Source of the DNA: Liquidambar formosana
Taxonomy: Eukaryota > Streptophyta > Magnoliopsida > Saxifragales > Altingiaceae
Direction of reading: 5' to 3'
DNA: 64,000 nt
Assembly: GCA_039720395.1 (NCBI GenBank)
Contig: CM077833.1
Coordinates: 26,558,271 to 26,622,270 of the forward strand
Positions 34,611 to 46,602 of this stretch are shown here, in pieces. The translations under genes and the position numbers were made by a program. The notes below the pieces were generated by a model. It worked only from the letters and a program-made list of their open reading frames with translations, had not been told where the DNA came from and searched no databases. How positions within the stretch are numbered: position 1 is the first letter of the stretch; each line of letters begins with the position of its first letter.

Positions 34611-35740
34611 CTAAAAAAAGGCCCTATATGGCTATATCAAAAGGTTATTGGGAAGGAGCGTTAGTTGGCTACGGCCTACATTGATTTGACCACTCCAACA
34701 CGTATATTTCTAAAGCAAAGATTGTTTTTGTTTTCGTTTTTTTAAGAGACCCAGTTGATAATCTCTTAAAATCCTTCTATCTTTAAGAAAAATACGAACC
34801 ATTAACCCGTCGGATGAAGTAGAGATTGTAGATCCTAAATATTTTGTAAAGTCTTAACACTATAACTTTTGAAAGGAAATAAAATGACAAAGAGAAAAGT
34901 TGTTACGAGATCTTTACAGAGTTTGAATTTGATGTTTAATTTGGTATTAAGTTTCAAAAACTAAGCAATATGCCAAGTAAAATGGTGGTAATTGGATGAG
35001 TTTTTTTTTATAGTTTGGATTAAAATTTTGAAAAATTGTTATTGAAATAATAAAAATGATTTTAAAGAGTAACTTTTTTGATGTTTTAACTTAGACCTTA
35101 AAAAAACATATTCAATGATTCTCATCAACTCAACATGATACCAAGTTCAATTCAAGCTCGGCTTCACAGGTCTATTGACAAATTATCTTTCTATTTTTAA
35201 TGATATTGAATAAATTTTGAGAAATTGTCCTGTTGTTTGATAAAGGACCTCTTGAGGATTAACATGGAAAAAAAAATTCGTAAAATTCTCATGTACCTTT
35301 GACCATACATGTGAGCTCATTTAAATGGAGTATATTTATCAGATTTTTTTAATGATAAAATTATTAAGATGACGCACGATTTGAATTATATGCCCCAAAT
35401 AATTGAAAGAATTAAAATAAGTGAGGGTGTCCTTTTAACAGCCTTATTCAATGACAAAAAACCTGACGATCTCAGATTCTCCAACCTCTCACCGTCTCTT
35501 AGGCGTAAACCAGCCAGATTTTTCTGGCCTATCCGTCAGTAGCTATGAAAGGAGAATTGACTACTTCCCAAAGCCGACAATCACTACCCAGACAAAGGAA
35601 AAGCACTAGAGCCAAGATCAGTATTCATTTATACTCAAAATAGGACTCGGAGTGACCCTTATTTCAGGGACTGAAAGCGATATGTTTTAGACCAAAACAA
35701 GAAGAAAAGTTCTTGTGAGACACATACAAAATGTAAAAAA
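34611..35740. other. Intergenic DNA upstream of the CLE gene
   Basis: AT-rich, without supported genes. It ends in an A-tract at about 35736-35758, near the probable CLE promoter region. Confidence 0.45.
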
Positions 35741-35913
35741 AAAAAAAAAAAAAAAAAAGTCCCCTCGTGAGTTGTGTCCCCTGTTTGCAGGGTGTACTCA
35801 ATAACACTAGAACACACTTTTTTCCTCCTCTTAAACATTGCCAAACAAAGCCAAATAGCTTTCCACTTCCCCTCTCAAGCTGGACCCATTATTTGTATTT
35901 CACTCCTTCAAAG

Positions 35914-35919
<6 letters not shown>

Positions 35920-35946
<27 letters not shown>
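35920..35946. repeat. (CT)n microsatellite in the CLE 5' UTR
   Basis: Uninterrupted CT dinucleotides end about 12 bases before the chosen CLE start codon. CT tracts are common in plant 5' UTRs and core promoters. Confidence 0.9.
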
Positions 35947-35950
<4 letters not shown>

Positions 35951-35958
35951 GCAGCAAT

Positions 35959-36213
35959 ATGGATTTTCAGAAGTCTCTGCAAGTGGGATTGTTGCAAAAG
36001 TTAACAGTCATGGTTTTTCTCTCATTGTTAGTCTCTGGCCAGAAGGATGAGACAATGGATTTTGGCATAAACGACCAGACGCCAAGCATGCAACACAAGC
36101 AACACCAGAATCAGCAGCAGCAGCAGCAGCAACGTTCGAAGCACTCACTTGACGAGTTTCTCTCAAGCAAAAGGAGAGTTCCAAACGCTTCAGACCCTCT
36201 CCACAACCGTTGA
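35959..36213 (+). CDS. CLE-family signalling peptide precursor
   Basis: A single exon of 84 codons. A hydrophobic signal peptide (about residues 1-27, ending near LVSG) is followed by a variable domain with a glutamine run (about 52-58) and, at the extreme C-terminus, the CLE box RRVPNASDPLHNR (72-84) after KR-rich residues. Signal peptide, unconserved middle and C-terminal CLE box match the CLV3/ESR family, whose 12-13 residue peptides are secreted and read by LRR-XI receptor kinases such as CLV1 or BAM. The in-frame ATG at 35767 would precede the CT tract and spoil the signal peptide, so 35959 is preferred. The sixth position of the mature peptide is Ala where nearly all CLE peptides have Gly. 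The closest pattern is CLE25/26-like (RxVPxGPDPIHNR), by eye. The segmental duplication at 36240 begins 27 bp after the stop. Confidence 0.85.
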   Translation: MDFQKSLQVGLLQKLTVMVFLSLLVSGQKDETMDFGINDQTPSMQHKQHQNQQQQQQQRSKHSLDEFLSSKRRVPNASDPLHNR

Positions 36214-37505
36214 ACCTCAGCCTCGCCGTTGGCTTCTTGTTAAGAGAAGGGGAGTCAGGAAGAAAAAGAAGAACAAAAGTGAAAAGGAGACTTTGAGCAG
36301 CATACAGTGGGCGTGGAATTACACTTCCGTTTAGTCTCTGTATTTTGTCAATGATGGTTGCTGGTTGTGGTAGTGCTGCTTTCTCCTCGTGAATTGCTGC
36401 TTCCCATGTTTTTTTTTCAACTTTTGCCGGTCCTTTAGGACTTTATAATATAATCTATATATGTTGTACACCAAACGTATGTGAATTGAAATATTTTAAA
36501 GTTTGTTCAAAAAAGCCGGGGGTCTATATTCCAATTGGCTTTTTCTTGAGTGTATTCTACAATGTTGTCTGTTCTATGGTGTCCTTTTTCCTGTCTTTAT
36601 TCTTCTTCTCCATCTTTATTGTCTCTGGGTTCAACCCCATTGATTACACTTTTACCGAAACCTGATTTTGAAAGGGCATAATGTTTCCTTTCATACAGAT
36701 TTAGAGATTTTCTAGTACTCAAGAATCTAGAATGGATAGATTTTTTCTTGCTTTGCAGCATTATATCAATCCATTTAGGTTAGTTCCTGACTCCATATAC
36801 TAGCAAATTAAGCGGACATGGCGTCAGTCTCTTTTATGTCAGGCCTCTGTTCAAGCCCGAATCCCATATACCAAAAATAAGAAAAAAAACAGAACGTGGT
36901 GCACTACTCGATTCTTATGCGGGAACTTGTTGTTTTTCACACAAATCTTCATGTGCTACTGCACCTGACAATGGAGTTGATGTCATGGTGGCCCTTAATT
37001 TTTTGAATAATGATGGCTTTTGGAATTTAAATGGTATGTGGACTGTGGTGGTGGGCTAGAATCCCGGCCGGCCAATAGACACACACTCTTGCCCAAGTGG
37101 CGTGTCAATTGGGTTAAACCATTAAACCAATCAAAAAAATTATTAAAAAATAACTACTTATAGTAGATTACTGTGGCGGTTATTATAGTAGATTAATGTG
37201 GTGGTTATCACCTCAATTGAATACGAGGATTTTTTATTTAAAAAATTTGAATAATTTAACATTTTTCTAAGAAAAATATATATGAACCCATCATGGTTGA
37301 TGTCTCACTTAATGCACCATGTGTTAAAATTGATTTAATTTAATTTATTTAAATCATTTGATTGTAATAATTTTGGACAGTGTTATGCATCCAACCAATT
37401 GTCCTAACTTTCGTTTTCTCACCTAATGTGATAACATCAGCGTCACACCATCAAAACATATATTTTAATTTGATAAACTAATTGGGTCACATCATAATGC
37501 ATTAA

Positions 37506-37718
37506 TTTGGATTTGGTGCAGTTATTGCATGATGCAGTAAACGTACATAAGATTGATGACACGTGGTAATGAAAAGAAATGGATGATTGAAATTCGAAAG
37601 ATGCATTTGAGGCTTAACGCCTAACAATCTTCCATGTTTCTTCTTTGCTCACGTCTCATCAATCCTACATTTACTGCACCATGCAGTAAAGGTAGCCAAC
37701 TGCACCAAATCCGAATCC
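37506..37718. mobile_element. Foldback MITE, copy 1
   Basis: Long inverted repeats cover nearly the whole 210 bp. The left arm TTGGATTTGGTGCAGTT is matched by the right arm AACTGCACCAAATCCGAA, and the centre (GGCTTAACGCCTAACAATC) forms the loop. Related copies are at 38934, 54410 and 55913. A transcript would fold into a near-complete hairpin. Confidence 0.75.
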
Positions 37719-38933
37719 ATAATAAGAAAAAGAAAAGTTGAAAATACCAAGGAAAGATTTGCATTTTCTTTTATTTTTATTTTTATTTTTATATTCCTTG
37801 ATCGGTGGAAGCCTTTTAAGGATGTTTTACTAAAATAAACATGTATATTACTTCGTTTATCTCTGGGAATTAAACTGGTTTTTGATAAACTAATGTGTTA
37901 GGTGGAAATGTGGAGCTTGTGTGGTGATGGGTCCAGTTGTCTACTTGTTAATATGGCAAGATTTTTCACTTAAATTGAGAGGACTCGGGGAGACTGGATA
38001 AGAGGAGATTTCTAGAATGGCTGGTAGTAAATTTTTACTTGCTTTGCAGGTTAGTTCCCAACTCCATACACTGGCAAATTAAGTGGACATGGTGTTTGTC
38101 TCTTTTGTGTGAGGCCTTTGTTGGACATGGTGTTTGTCCCTCTTGTGTGAGGCCTTTGTCCAAGCCGGACTCCCATACACCTAAAAGAAGAAGAAAAAAA
38201 AAAACGTGGTGTACCACTTGATTATTATGGGAGAACTTGCGGTTTTTCACGCAAATTTTCATGAACTACTGCACCTAAGGGTGGAGTTGATGTTATGGTG
38301 GCCTTGGTCTTTTGAATAATGATGACTTTTGGAATTTAATTAAATGTATACTCTCGCCCAAATGGCGTGTCAATTGGGTTAAGCCGTTAAACCAACCAAA
38401 AAAATCTCATAGTATATAAATGTAACGATTATCACGTTAATTGGATAAGATGATTTTGATAAAAATCATCATCGTCGGTGTCTTACTTAATGCACCATGT
38501 GTTAAAAATGACTTAATTTAATTTATTTAAATCATTTGATTTTAATAATTTTGGACAGTATTATGTACCCAACCAATTGTCCTAGCTTTCGTTTTCTCAC
38601 CTAATGTGATCACGCCATCAAAACATATATTTTACTCGGTAATTTGACAACCTAATGGGGGTCACATCATAAGGAAAATAAAAGTTGAAAAATACCGGTG
38701 AAAAGATTTTCAATTTCCCTTTTTTTTTTCTTTTTCATCGGCGGTAGAAGTCTTTCAAGGATGTTTTAATAAAATAAACATGTTTATCACTTCGTTTATC
38801 TCTTGTAATTAAACTGGTTTTTGATAAATTAATGTGTTAGGTGGAAACGTGGAACTTGTGTGATGATGGGTTAGTTGTCTACTTATTGTTAATATGGTAA
38901 GATTTTTCACTTAAATTGAGAGGACTTGGGAAG

Positions 38934-39144
38934 GGATTTGGATTTGGTGTAGTTATTACATGGTACAGTAAACATAGGATCGATGGCACGTGACAAAGAG
39001 GAGAAATGGAGGGCTGAAATTCAAGAGATGCTTTGACGTCCAACTCCTGACAGTCCTCTATTTCTCCTCTTTGTCCACGTGTCATCGATTCTACGTTTAC
39101 CGCACCATGCAGTAAAAGTAGTCAACTGTACCAAATCCGAATCC
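38934..39144. mobile_element. Foldback MITE, copy 2
   Basis: The ends GGATTTGGATTTGGT and ACCAAATCCGAATCC are inverted. Internal arms around GATCGATGGCACGTGACAAA and TTTGTCCACGTGTCATCGAT remain highly complementary, so this copy keeps a long stem. Confidence 0.75.
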
Positions 39145-39242
39145 ATACTAGAAGACTAGATAATAGTGAGATTTATTAAAATTGGTGTGACCCTTTCATT
39201 GATGTGGTCAATTTTGGTATAGGGTTTGCTCTCTCATATGTT

Positions 39243-39248
<6 letters not shown>

Positions 39249-39313
<65 letters not shown>

Positions 39314-39514
39314 TTGCCAACCAACGAGGTGTTCGAACTTTCAAAGCTCGACTAATCCCTGCTCCCCACGCGGAGCCACCGTTCCATGAGATCGTTTAAC
39401 GTCCAGACTAATAGTCCTGACTTGTGGCTGACCAAGAGAAATTGGTTGGTTTCAAACCCGAGATGTCTGAGTTTACAGTTCACCCATTTACCGCCAAGCC
39501 AACTCTTGTTGGTT
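39249..39514 (-). mobile_element. tRNA-derived SINE, antisense, 15-bp TSD
   Basis: The insert is flanked by identical TCATATGTTTGATAT (39234-39248 and 39515-39529). On the minus strand it begins ACCAACAAGAGTTGGCTTGG with an A box (TGGCTTGGCGGT), then a B box (GGTTTGAAACC), and ends in poly-A followed by an AT run; on the plus strand these are the (AT)n and T-tract at 39249-39316. The paralogous right copy at about 56195-56215 has the single empty target TATATGTTTGATAT, proving a clean insertion after the segmental duplication. Confidence 0.93.
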
Positions 39515-40429
39515 TCATATGTTTGATATTAAGGGACCATCTTTTGATTACAATTATCTCGGTCTATCTTGTAATTTACTTAGAGTCATTATAGGACAGA
39601 AAATGTTTAATTTAAATTAATTTAATATAAAATTTTAAAAATCATAATTTATATATAAACAGATAGATTTGTTAGAAAATACCACATCTCATATTGTCCA
39701 AATATTAGGTTTAACATGTTTTCATATACCTGTTTGAACCCTCCATTTATAAGCTTAAACTTTTAAGTTGGAAACTTAATATGAGGTTTTACGAGTCAAG
39801 AAGTAGTATTTGAATGATTTTTTCCCTTAGTGCTACCCCCCTACCCCTTACCTATCATTCTTTCAAATCCCCCTGATCATTTTCCCGACTAGTTTTATCT
39901 ATAATATTTTTGTGCTTTTGCAAATCACTTGGAGGGCATAACTGAATGATCATTAACAAATTTTAGTAGTAAAAATTAAAAGGAATTGTTAAGGTATAAT
40001 ACCATCATAATTTTAGTATCAAAAAAATTTGTTTAAGGTATTATCCCGTATACAGATTATACACTCACTATTCTTTTTCTTTTTCAACAAGATATTTCGA
40101 AATGCATACGCATTTGACTTATATTTCTGAGTACATGTAATCCCTTAATTTCATATACATTAGATAATTATATGACAAATACATGAAAGTGATCTTGAAA
40201 AAAAATCATTAAAGTTGTATCCAAAACATATTACAACAACTATTCTACATCATAAAAATTCAATCACGTTTTAATTTAGGGACCATTAAGTCAATAACAT
40301 ATGGAATAGTAATTAAAAATAAAAATAAAATAGAGTGAAAAAAAAAAAAAAAAATAGAAAGAGAAAACACTCAAATTGGGACCCCCACGTGGATCCATGA
40401 TTTTTTTTCTAGGACAAGGAGATTTCTTT

Positions 40430-40720
40430 GAAAGGCTCGTGGTAGAGAGCTGCAAGCGAGTAAGCGAATAGCGTAGCCGCAGGCTTATACTGCGCCAGGG
40501 CGTATGATAGTACTGAGGACTTTTCTGCATCGAGAAAGTAATACTGAGCTAGTTGACCGTTGAAAATAGTACGGATCAAATCATCCCATCCCTCAGATAA
40601 AGCCCAGAGCCCGTGAGATTCCCGTCGTGATAGCTAAAGCAAATGGCCAGCCTATATAGTGAGAACGAGTGGGTCTAATGATTTCGAAACCAAAGTGAAA
40701 TTCACAATCTCCTTATTAGG
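40430..40720 (-). pseudogene. Relic of an unidentified protein-coding gene, left copy
   Basis: On the minus strand a frame reads GWDDLIRTIFNGQLAQYYFL and continues DAEKSSVLSYALAQYK, PAATLFAYSLAALYHEPF to a stop near 40411. Upstream (toward 40720) the frame is disturbed by small insertions. Synonymous-type differences from the right copy (57120-57530) suggest former selection. I do not recognise the family; the hydrophobic, alanine-rich stretches could be membrane or organelle-targeted protein. It is probably dead. Confidence 0.45.
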
Positions 40721-41559
40721 ATTCGTGCGAATTAATTTGTCCGCCAGATGTTTGTTGATGCTCCTGAGCAGATAGTTTGTGGTTTAATTCTCTTCATTAA
40801 AGAGGGGAAAAAACAAAACAAAGGCATCCAAGCTCAATTGTTTCTTTTTCGTGATTGTAGCTGAATGGTTGCATCTTTATTTTCAAGTTAAAAATATTTT
40901 ATTTCAAAAGCTGCAATTGCAAAATGCTAAAAAAAGTTTATAATGGCAGGTTTGCAAGTGGACATTTCCAGAGTCCTTATTTGAGTATACCCTAGTTGGG
41001 CATGTGGCACACATTTACTGGTGGAATATTCAATGTTAGATGGCCTACAGTTGCTCAATCTAACTACTGGTTAACCTGGAAGGTGACAAAGGATCACAAT
41101 TCAAGAATAATAGTATGTTTTAACTTTTGAACTTAACTATTCTCTTATTATCGGATGCACATGATTAATATGGATTTAATGACCTAAGATACCCCTTGTT
41201 TAACCCACCAACAAAAAAAAAAAAAAAACCCCTGAGTAATTGTTGAGCATAAATAAAATTAACACCCGTTGCGCATAAAGTAATACTTATATGATCATGG
41301 AAACTTCAATTGATATGGAAAATATATGGTAGCAGCTACATGGTGTATACTTCTAGCTTTTCAATAATGCAATTGCCATTTTTTAATAACTTTTCATAAT
41401 TTCATTACAAAGGATGGCTCAATCTTTCGAACACACGAGCACGTGCAATGAGCATAGCATTTTTCGTATAGACGCATGCTCCCCCATATGTCGGTCCCAT
41501 GTGTTTTTTATAAAGACAATTATTTTGAGTTCTCAAACTACCGTTTTTAGTATTGAAAT

Positions 41560-42124
41560 TATTAAAAATATTGAAATTAGTTCATTTGATATGATAAGTG
41601 GAAAAATGCTATGTGTATAAACTTTTTATATAAATTTCATTGTCGTAGTTTAGATAGTTCTGTTGATGACCATTTGACCGACAAGTGTTATAACAAATTT
41701 TAAAATTATTAACCAAATTATATGAAATTTAAATTTATTAAAAGATGTTGATGCTAATTGATTGATATTAGAAAACTAAAGAGGAAAGATAAATTCTGTT
41801 TTTATTATGATGAATTTATTTACCTAACACATGCTTTTCTTAGATTTTTTTTTTTTTAATAATCAAAATTGAGATGTTTTTTTATAACTCCCTTTGTTCC
41901 TAATTCATCGTCTCTTTTGAAAAAACATGTTTTTTTTAGGAAAGCTTATTAAATGCTTTCACATCAATACATATGTTTTAACATTCCAATTTTACCCTCA
42001 AGTGTATAAAACATTATAAAAAAGATAATACATTTTTAAAGGTATTTTAGGAAATTAAATTAAAAGAATCATTAACTTTTGGAATGTGAGAATAATTTCG
42101 AAACATCCCAAACAGGAAAGGAGG
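41560..42124. other. AT-rich intergenic DNA
   Basis: No gene or clear element between the end of the duplication and the hAT element. Confidence 0.5.
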
Positions 42125-42132
42125 CCAATAAT

Positions 42133-43113
42133 TAGGGATGAAATAAAATTGTAAAACTGATCAAACCGGATTGAATCGATCGGTTTCAGCCGATTCTATT
42201 AAAGATCAGTTCGGTCTTGGTTTTGTATTTGATACATTTTTGTTTTTCAATTCGGTCCTGGTTTTGAATTTGATACATTTTTGTTTTTCAGTTCGATGAT
42301 CGATTCAATCAATTTTTTTACCAAACTGAACTGAATTTGTATTTTATATATATATATATATTATAAAAAAAAAAAAAACCAACATCGTTTTAACTAAAGG
42401 GCTCAAAAGCAAACCCTAATCCTTTGTTGTTTTCTTATTTCCTCTTTTGCCTCTCGAGCATCACCCTTCTAGCTCCTCTGTTGTTGCCTCTTTTATATTG
42501 AACCGAATCGAATTTGTATTATATATATAAAAAAACAACATCATTTCAACTAAAGGGATCAAAAGAAAACCCTAATCCTTTATTTTTTATTTTTTCTTAT
42601 TTCCTCTTTAACTTCTCGAGCCTCACCCCTCTCCTTCCCTGCTACCTCAACCCCTACACTATTGATTGTCACTGATCATTGCCACCAACTTACTACGTTG
42701 CGACTCACGATGCCATTGCTCATTGCCACAATTCTTTTCTCCCTCGCCAGCTGCTCTATGTGGTTTTGCAGTTGTAAGTTACACCTCTCCTCCTCTCCTT
42801 ATTGCTACTCCAATCTCTGCAACTTAGTTGAGTTTACTCTTCTTATATTCTTATAGCTTCATCTTCTTGTTTTCTACATTTGTAGAACCATCTAAAAAAC
42901 ATTTAGGGTTTTTCCATGAAGTTTAAATTGGAAGTAATTCTATTGTAGATTTTTTGCAATCGACCAAACTGAATCGATAATCAAACGAACCAAAAATTGT
43001 GGTTTGGTTATTTGAGTGCTCGGTTTTGATTGGCATTTTTACTAAACCAATGAATTTGGTTCAATCCAGAAATCTTCCTCTAAATCGATCAAATTGAACC
43101 AATTTCATTCGTA
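42133..43113. mobile_element. Non-autonomous hAT-like element with 8-bp TSD
   Basis: Flanking 8-bp repeats CCAATAAT (42125-42132 and 43114-43121) are the hAT target-duplication length. Terminal inverted repeats are TAGGGATGAAAT on the left and, inverted, TACGAATGAAAT on the right (10 of 12 match). The 981-bp interior has no transposase. It holds CGGTT/GAACC-rich subterminal repeats and a tandem duplication of about 170 bp (two copies of ACTAAAGGGxTCAAAAG ... AACCCTAATCCTTT, starting near 42393 and 42549). Confidence 0.8.
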
Positions 43114-43239
43114 CCAATAATCTAGGAACGAGGGGTTATTTTTTTTTCAAAACCCAGTGTTACAAGCATGCTTTCACTTGGCATATACAATATGAAATAT
43201 TGGATATGGTTATGGGAATTTAAAGAAAGAAAGAAAAAA

Positions 43240-43325
43240 GCCTAAAAGCGTTATTAGTAACGCTGCTTTTAGAAAGCGTTATTGTTAACACCGCTTTTAA
43301 GAAGTGTTAGTGATAACACCGCTTT
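43240..43325. repeat. Three short palindromic repeats, CACTA-subterminal-like
   Basis: Three adjacent units of about 28 bp of the type AAAGCGTTATTAGTAACGCTGCTTTT, each an internal inverted repeat (AAAGCG ... CGCTTT). Arrays like this are typical of subterminal regions of plant CACTA elements, but no CACTA end or transposase was confirmed. Confidence 0.45.
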
Positions 43326-43369
43326 CAACATTATGATTATTTTTATTTTTGAAAGGAAAAGCTCTAAAG

Positions 43370-44060
43370 CCTTCTCACCATTAACCCCTCTCTCTCCTGC
43401 GATTAGGGTCTCTGCACTCATGGATTCGCCGGTTCCCGCCGTTGCCATTGCCGTCGCCGTCCTGTGCCATCAACAGGTAACACTCGTCTCTCTCAATCTA
43501 GGGCTTTGTGGGGTCTGTCGCACCTGGAAGTCTTTTCATTAGCGATCTAGGGTTTCTGAACGACAATAAGAAGGACGTGAATTTGGCTGAAGATAACGGC
43601 GTTGAAGTCGATGTTAGGGTTTTGGAGAAAAAGTTGTCGGAGTGGAGAAGATAGATGGGATTGAGTTGAATCTGGAAGGGTTTAAAGTTCAAACTCGGTG
43701 TCGACGGGCTTCAATCGGATGATTTCGATGGAATGGGAAGAACTCTACGCCTATTAGAGTAGTGGTTTGTCATTTCAATGGCTTCGAATGTGTGTTCATG
43801 AGTTTGATGCATACACGCATATACAATATCTATGTAATTGCTGTATTTTTGCAGGGTACGCAAGGGGAGACAGCAGCCTGGACGAGGGACTCTTACATTT
43901 GATGATTTTAGAATTCCTTCCCAAGAAAAATGTAAAGGTGAGAATTTCCTTGTTAGATGAATTTCTTTCAGAAAAAACTAAGGAACAGGGCTTAGATGAA
44001 TTTCTCAAAATAGCTCTGCTTTTGTTCTATTTGTCTCTTGGCGAAAGACGCTGTGTTTCA
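43370..44060 (+). other. Unidentified gene-like fragment
   Basis: A GC-richer stretch starts ATGGATTCGCCGGTTCCCGC (43420) and has a possible splice donor after CATCAACAG. A downstream frame reads DVNLAEDNGVEVDVRVLEKK then LSEWRR before a stop at 43650. A further segment (about 43855-44066) encodes an acidic, leucine-rich stretch with a repeated LDEFL. The pieces do not join into a convincing protein and no family is recognised. It may be a gene fragment captured by a transposon. Confidence 0.3.
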
Positions 44061-44505
44061 ATTTGAGGGGAGCTCAATTTAAGAGGCAAGAAGTGTAGCG
44101 TTTTTATTAGAGTCTTTGCTTTAAGAATTAAGAGGCGTGAGCTGGTGAGTGGTGAGCTCAATTTGATGGGGACTAAAACAATAACAAGTCAGTAGGGTTT
44201 ACAATAGGATGGGTCACTTATTGAGTCCTTTGTCCATGTGTTTCAAAAGTTGGTGTCTCTAATTGCTACAGTAATTACTGGTTTGTCACGTTTATCTTAT
44301 GTCAGTGAGTAAACTGCTCTTTTTTTCTCTCACACCCACGCCGAGTCAAAATCCCTTCGTCTTGACATTGAGCCTTGGAAAAGGGGCGCAAATAAAGGCT
44401 TACTTAATGCGCTTGTAAGTCATGAACAAGGCAGTAAGCTCTTTCATTATGCATAGAATTCCACTCAATTATTAGATTCTCTCTCTGTGGCTCGCACCTT
44501 GCACC

Positions 44506-46602
44506 ATGGAAAACTGCTACTGTTATCTTTTTGTCCTCCTTATCATCCTTCTGATTTCCAAATTTGCATCTAATCGCAACCAAAATCTACCCCCAAGTCC
44601 ATTTGCTCTTCCAATAATTGGTCACCTCCACCTCTTCAAGCAACAACCCTTCCACAAAGCACTCGAAATTCTATCATCCAAATTCGGTCCAATCATACAT
44701 CTCCAATTCGGCTGCCGATCTATGCTTGTTGTCTCTTCTCCATCTGCCGTCGAAGAGTGTTTGAACAAAAACGACATAGTATTCGCAAACCGGCCCCGAT
44801 CCTTTGTTGGTGATCATTGCACCTACAATTATACTTCCATTGTGTGGGCTCCATACGGCCATGTATGGCGAACGCTTCGCCGCCTCACCGTCGTCGAAAT
44901 CTTCTGTTCAAATAGCCTCAGAAAGTTTTCATCCATCCGTGAAAAAGAAGTCTATAGCCTTCTCCGCCAACTGTTTAAAGTCTCAAATAGTGGCACCCAA
45001 CAGGTTGAGTTGAAATATTGGTTCTCTCTTTTGACTTTAAATGTCATAATGAGGATGGTCGCTGGAAAGCCGTATGTGAGAGAGGAGGCTGCAGGCACGG
45101 AGGAAGGGAAGCAATATGTTGAAGAATTCGGGAAGAAATTCATTTCAACTGTATCAATGATTACGTCTGATTTCTTTCCATTTTTGAGGTGGATTGGTTA
45201 CAAAGGGCTGGAGAAGAGTTTAATAACGTGGCACAGCAACAGAGATAAGTTCTTGCAGGGTTGCATAGATGAGGTTCGAAATAAGAAAAACAGTTCTATA
45301 AATACGAGTATGGTAATGGATGGGGGAGGGAAGCCGGTGGTGATTGAAACTCTCTTATCGCTCCAAGAATCGGAACCTGACTTCTACAGAGACGATACCA
45401 TCAAAAGTATTATTATGGTAAGCAGTAGATGCATATCTATCTTATTTCTTTGCTAGTAGAGTATTTTTCTTTATTTGTTTATTTATTTATCTCAAATAAA
45501 AAGGCCAAGATTCCAACTTAGCCTCGGAAAGTAATTTGACTGAATGGTATGGACTTTCAGGGGTATTTTAACACCCTTGGAAATTCAGTCTTTTTCATCT
45601 TCGAAAGATGCCATATCATGTAGAAGACAGGTAGCATGACATTTAGTTTTTGCTTTTTGTAATGACAAACAAATCGAGGCCATCAAAATATAAAACAATA
45701 AATATTTTATTTAGCATGACAGGTAGCATGACTCCTAAATCATGTACTGTGGTAATGGGTTTAATTTTGTTTTGTGTTTTTTGTGTCATCAATTGTTAAA
45801 ATTTGAGTTTGATTGAGCGGTAATTACATTGGCTTGATTTTGTGGACTTTGAATTTCCGATCACTAAACTTGTACTTCTCATTCTAAGTTAATCTCTACT
45901 ATTGTTGAAGCAACATGTGCAAGCCTCACACATTAACCCTGAAATTTTCACTCTAACAATGAAAAGTAACCTCTGCTTCAGGTAATGTTTGTGGCAGGAA
46001 CAGAAACATCAAGAGTCACCATGGAATGGGCAATGTCACTTCTCCTGAATCATCCAGAGGCATTGCAGAAGGTGAGAGCTGAGATTGACAACCACGTTGA
46101 GCATGGGCGATTGCTAGATGACTCGGATCTCCCCAAACTTCCCTATCTCCATTGCGTCGTCAATGAGACACTTAGATTATATCCTCCAGTGCCACTTTTA
46201 TTACCTCATTTTTCATCTGAAGAATGCACTGTGGGCGGATATAACATACCACGAGGTACAACTCTGTTGGTGAATGCAGGGGCAATACATAGGGATGCTA
46301 AGGTATGGGAGGAGCCCAACATGTTCAAGCCAGAAAGATTTGAGGGGTTTGAAGGGGAAAGAGAAGGGTTCAAATTTATGCCATTTGGAATTGGGAGGAG
46401 GGCATGTCCAGGCGCTGGCATGGGCTTGCGGATAGTTTCATTGGCATTGGGTGCACTCATTCAGTGCTTTGAGTGGGAGAGGGTTGGGCAGGAGAAGGTG
46501 GATATGAGCCGGAATTTAGCAATTGGTATGACCAGGGCTAAACCTCTGGTTGCTGTGTTTAGCCCACGCCAACATTCGAGTAAACTCCTCTCTCAACTTT
46601 GA
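44506..46602 (+). CDS. Cytochrome P450, CYP81 family
   Basis: Two exons, 44506-45417 and 45982-46602 (phase-0 intron 45418-45981), give 510 residues. An N-terminal ER anchor (about 1-22) precedes the proline-rich hinge LPPSPFALPIIGH. The C-helix has WRTLRR. The I-helix oxygen-activation motif AGTETS is at about 309-314, ExxR (ETLR) at about 366-369, PERF just after, and the heme-binding FGIGRRACPG with Cys at about 446. The single intron just before the I-helix motif and motifs such as TMEWAMSLLLNHP and VGGYNIPRGT fit CYP81, whose members oxidise flavonoids, lignans, indole glucosinolates or other specialised metabolites. The substrate is unknown. One oddity: the NAWAIHRDPKVW segment of relatives reads NAGAIHRDAKVW. 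It is the first of a small tandem P450 group. Confidence 0.92.

Larger units (their letters stand above)
36240..41559. repeat. Segmental duplication, left copy (5.3 kb)
   Basis: This aligns in direct orientation with 53132-57846 from the first TTAAGAGAAGGGGAGTCAGG to the last CTCAAACTACCGTTTT. The left copy differs by a SINE (39249-39514) and by about 430 bp near 40955-41385 that the right copy lacks. Inside there are two related 1.2-kb units (about 36722-37990 and 38010-39160), each with TTGCTTTGCAG, a TAGTTCCYAACTCCATA-like stretch and a foldback MITE, so an older tandem duplication preceded the large one. Apart from the relic at 40430-40720 no gene is seen. Confidence 0.9.

Noticed and set aside
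36149..36334. 61-codon frame overlapping the CLE gene and running downstream
   Set aside because: It overlaps the CLE box in another frame and encodes a lysine-rich low-complexity run. No family support.
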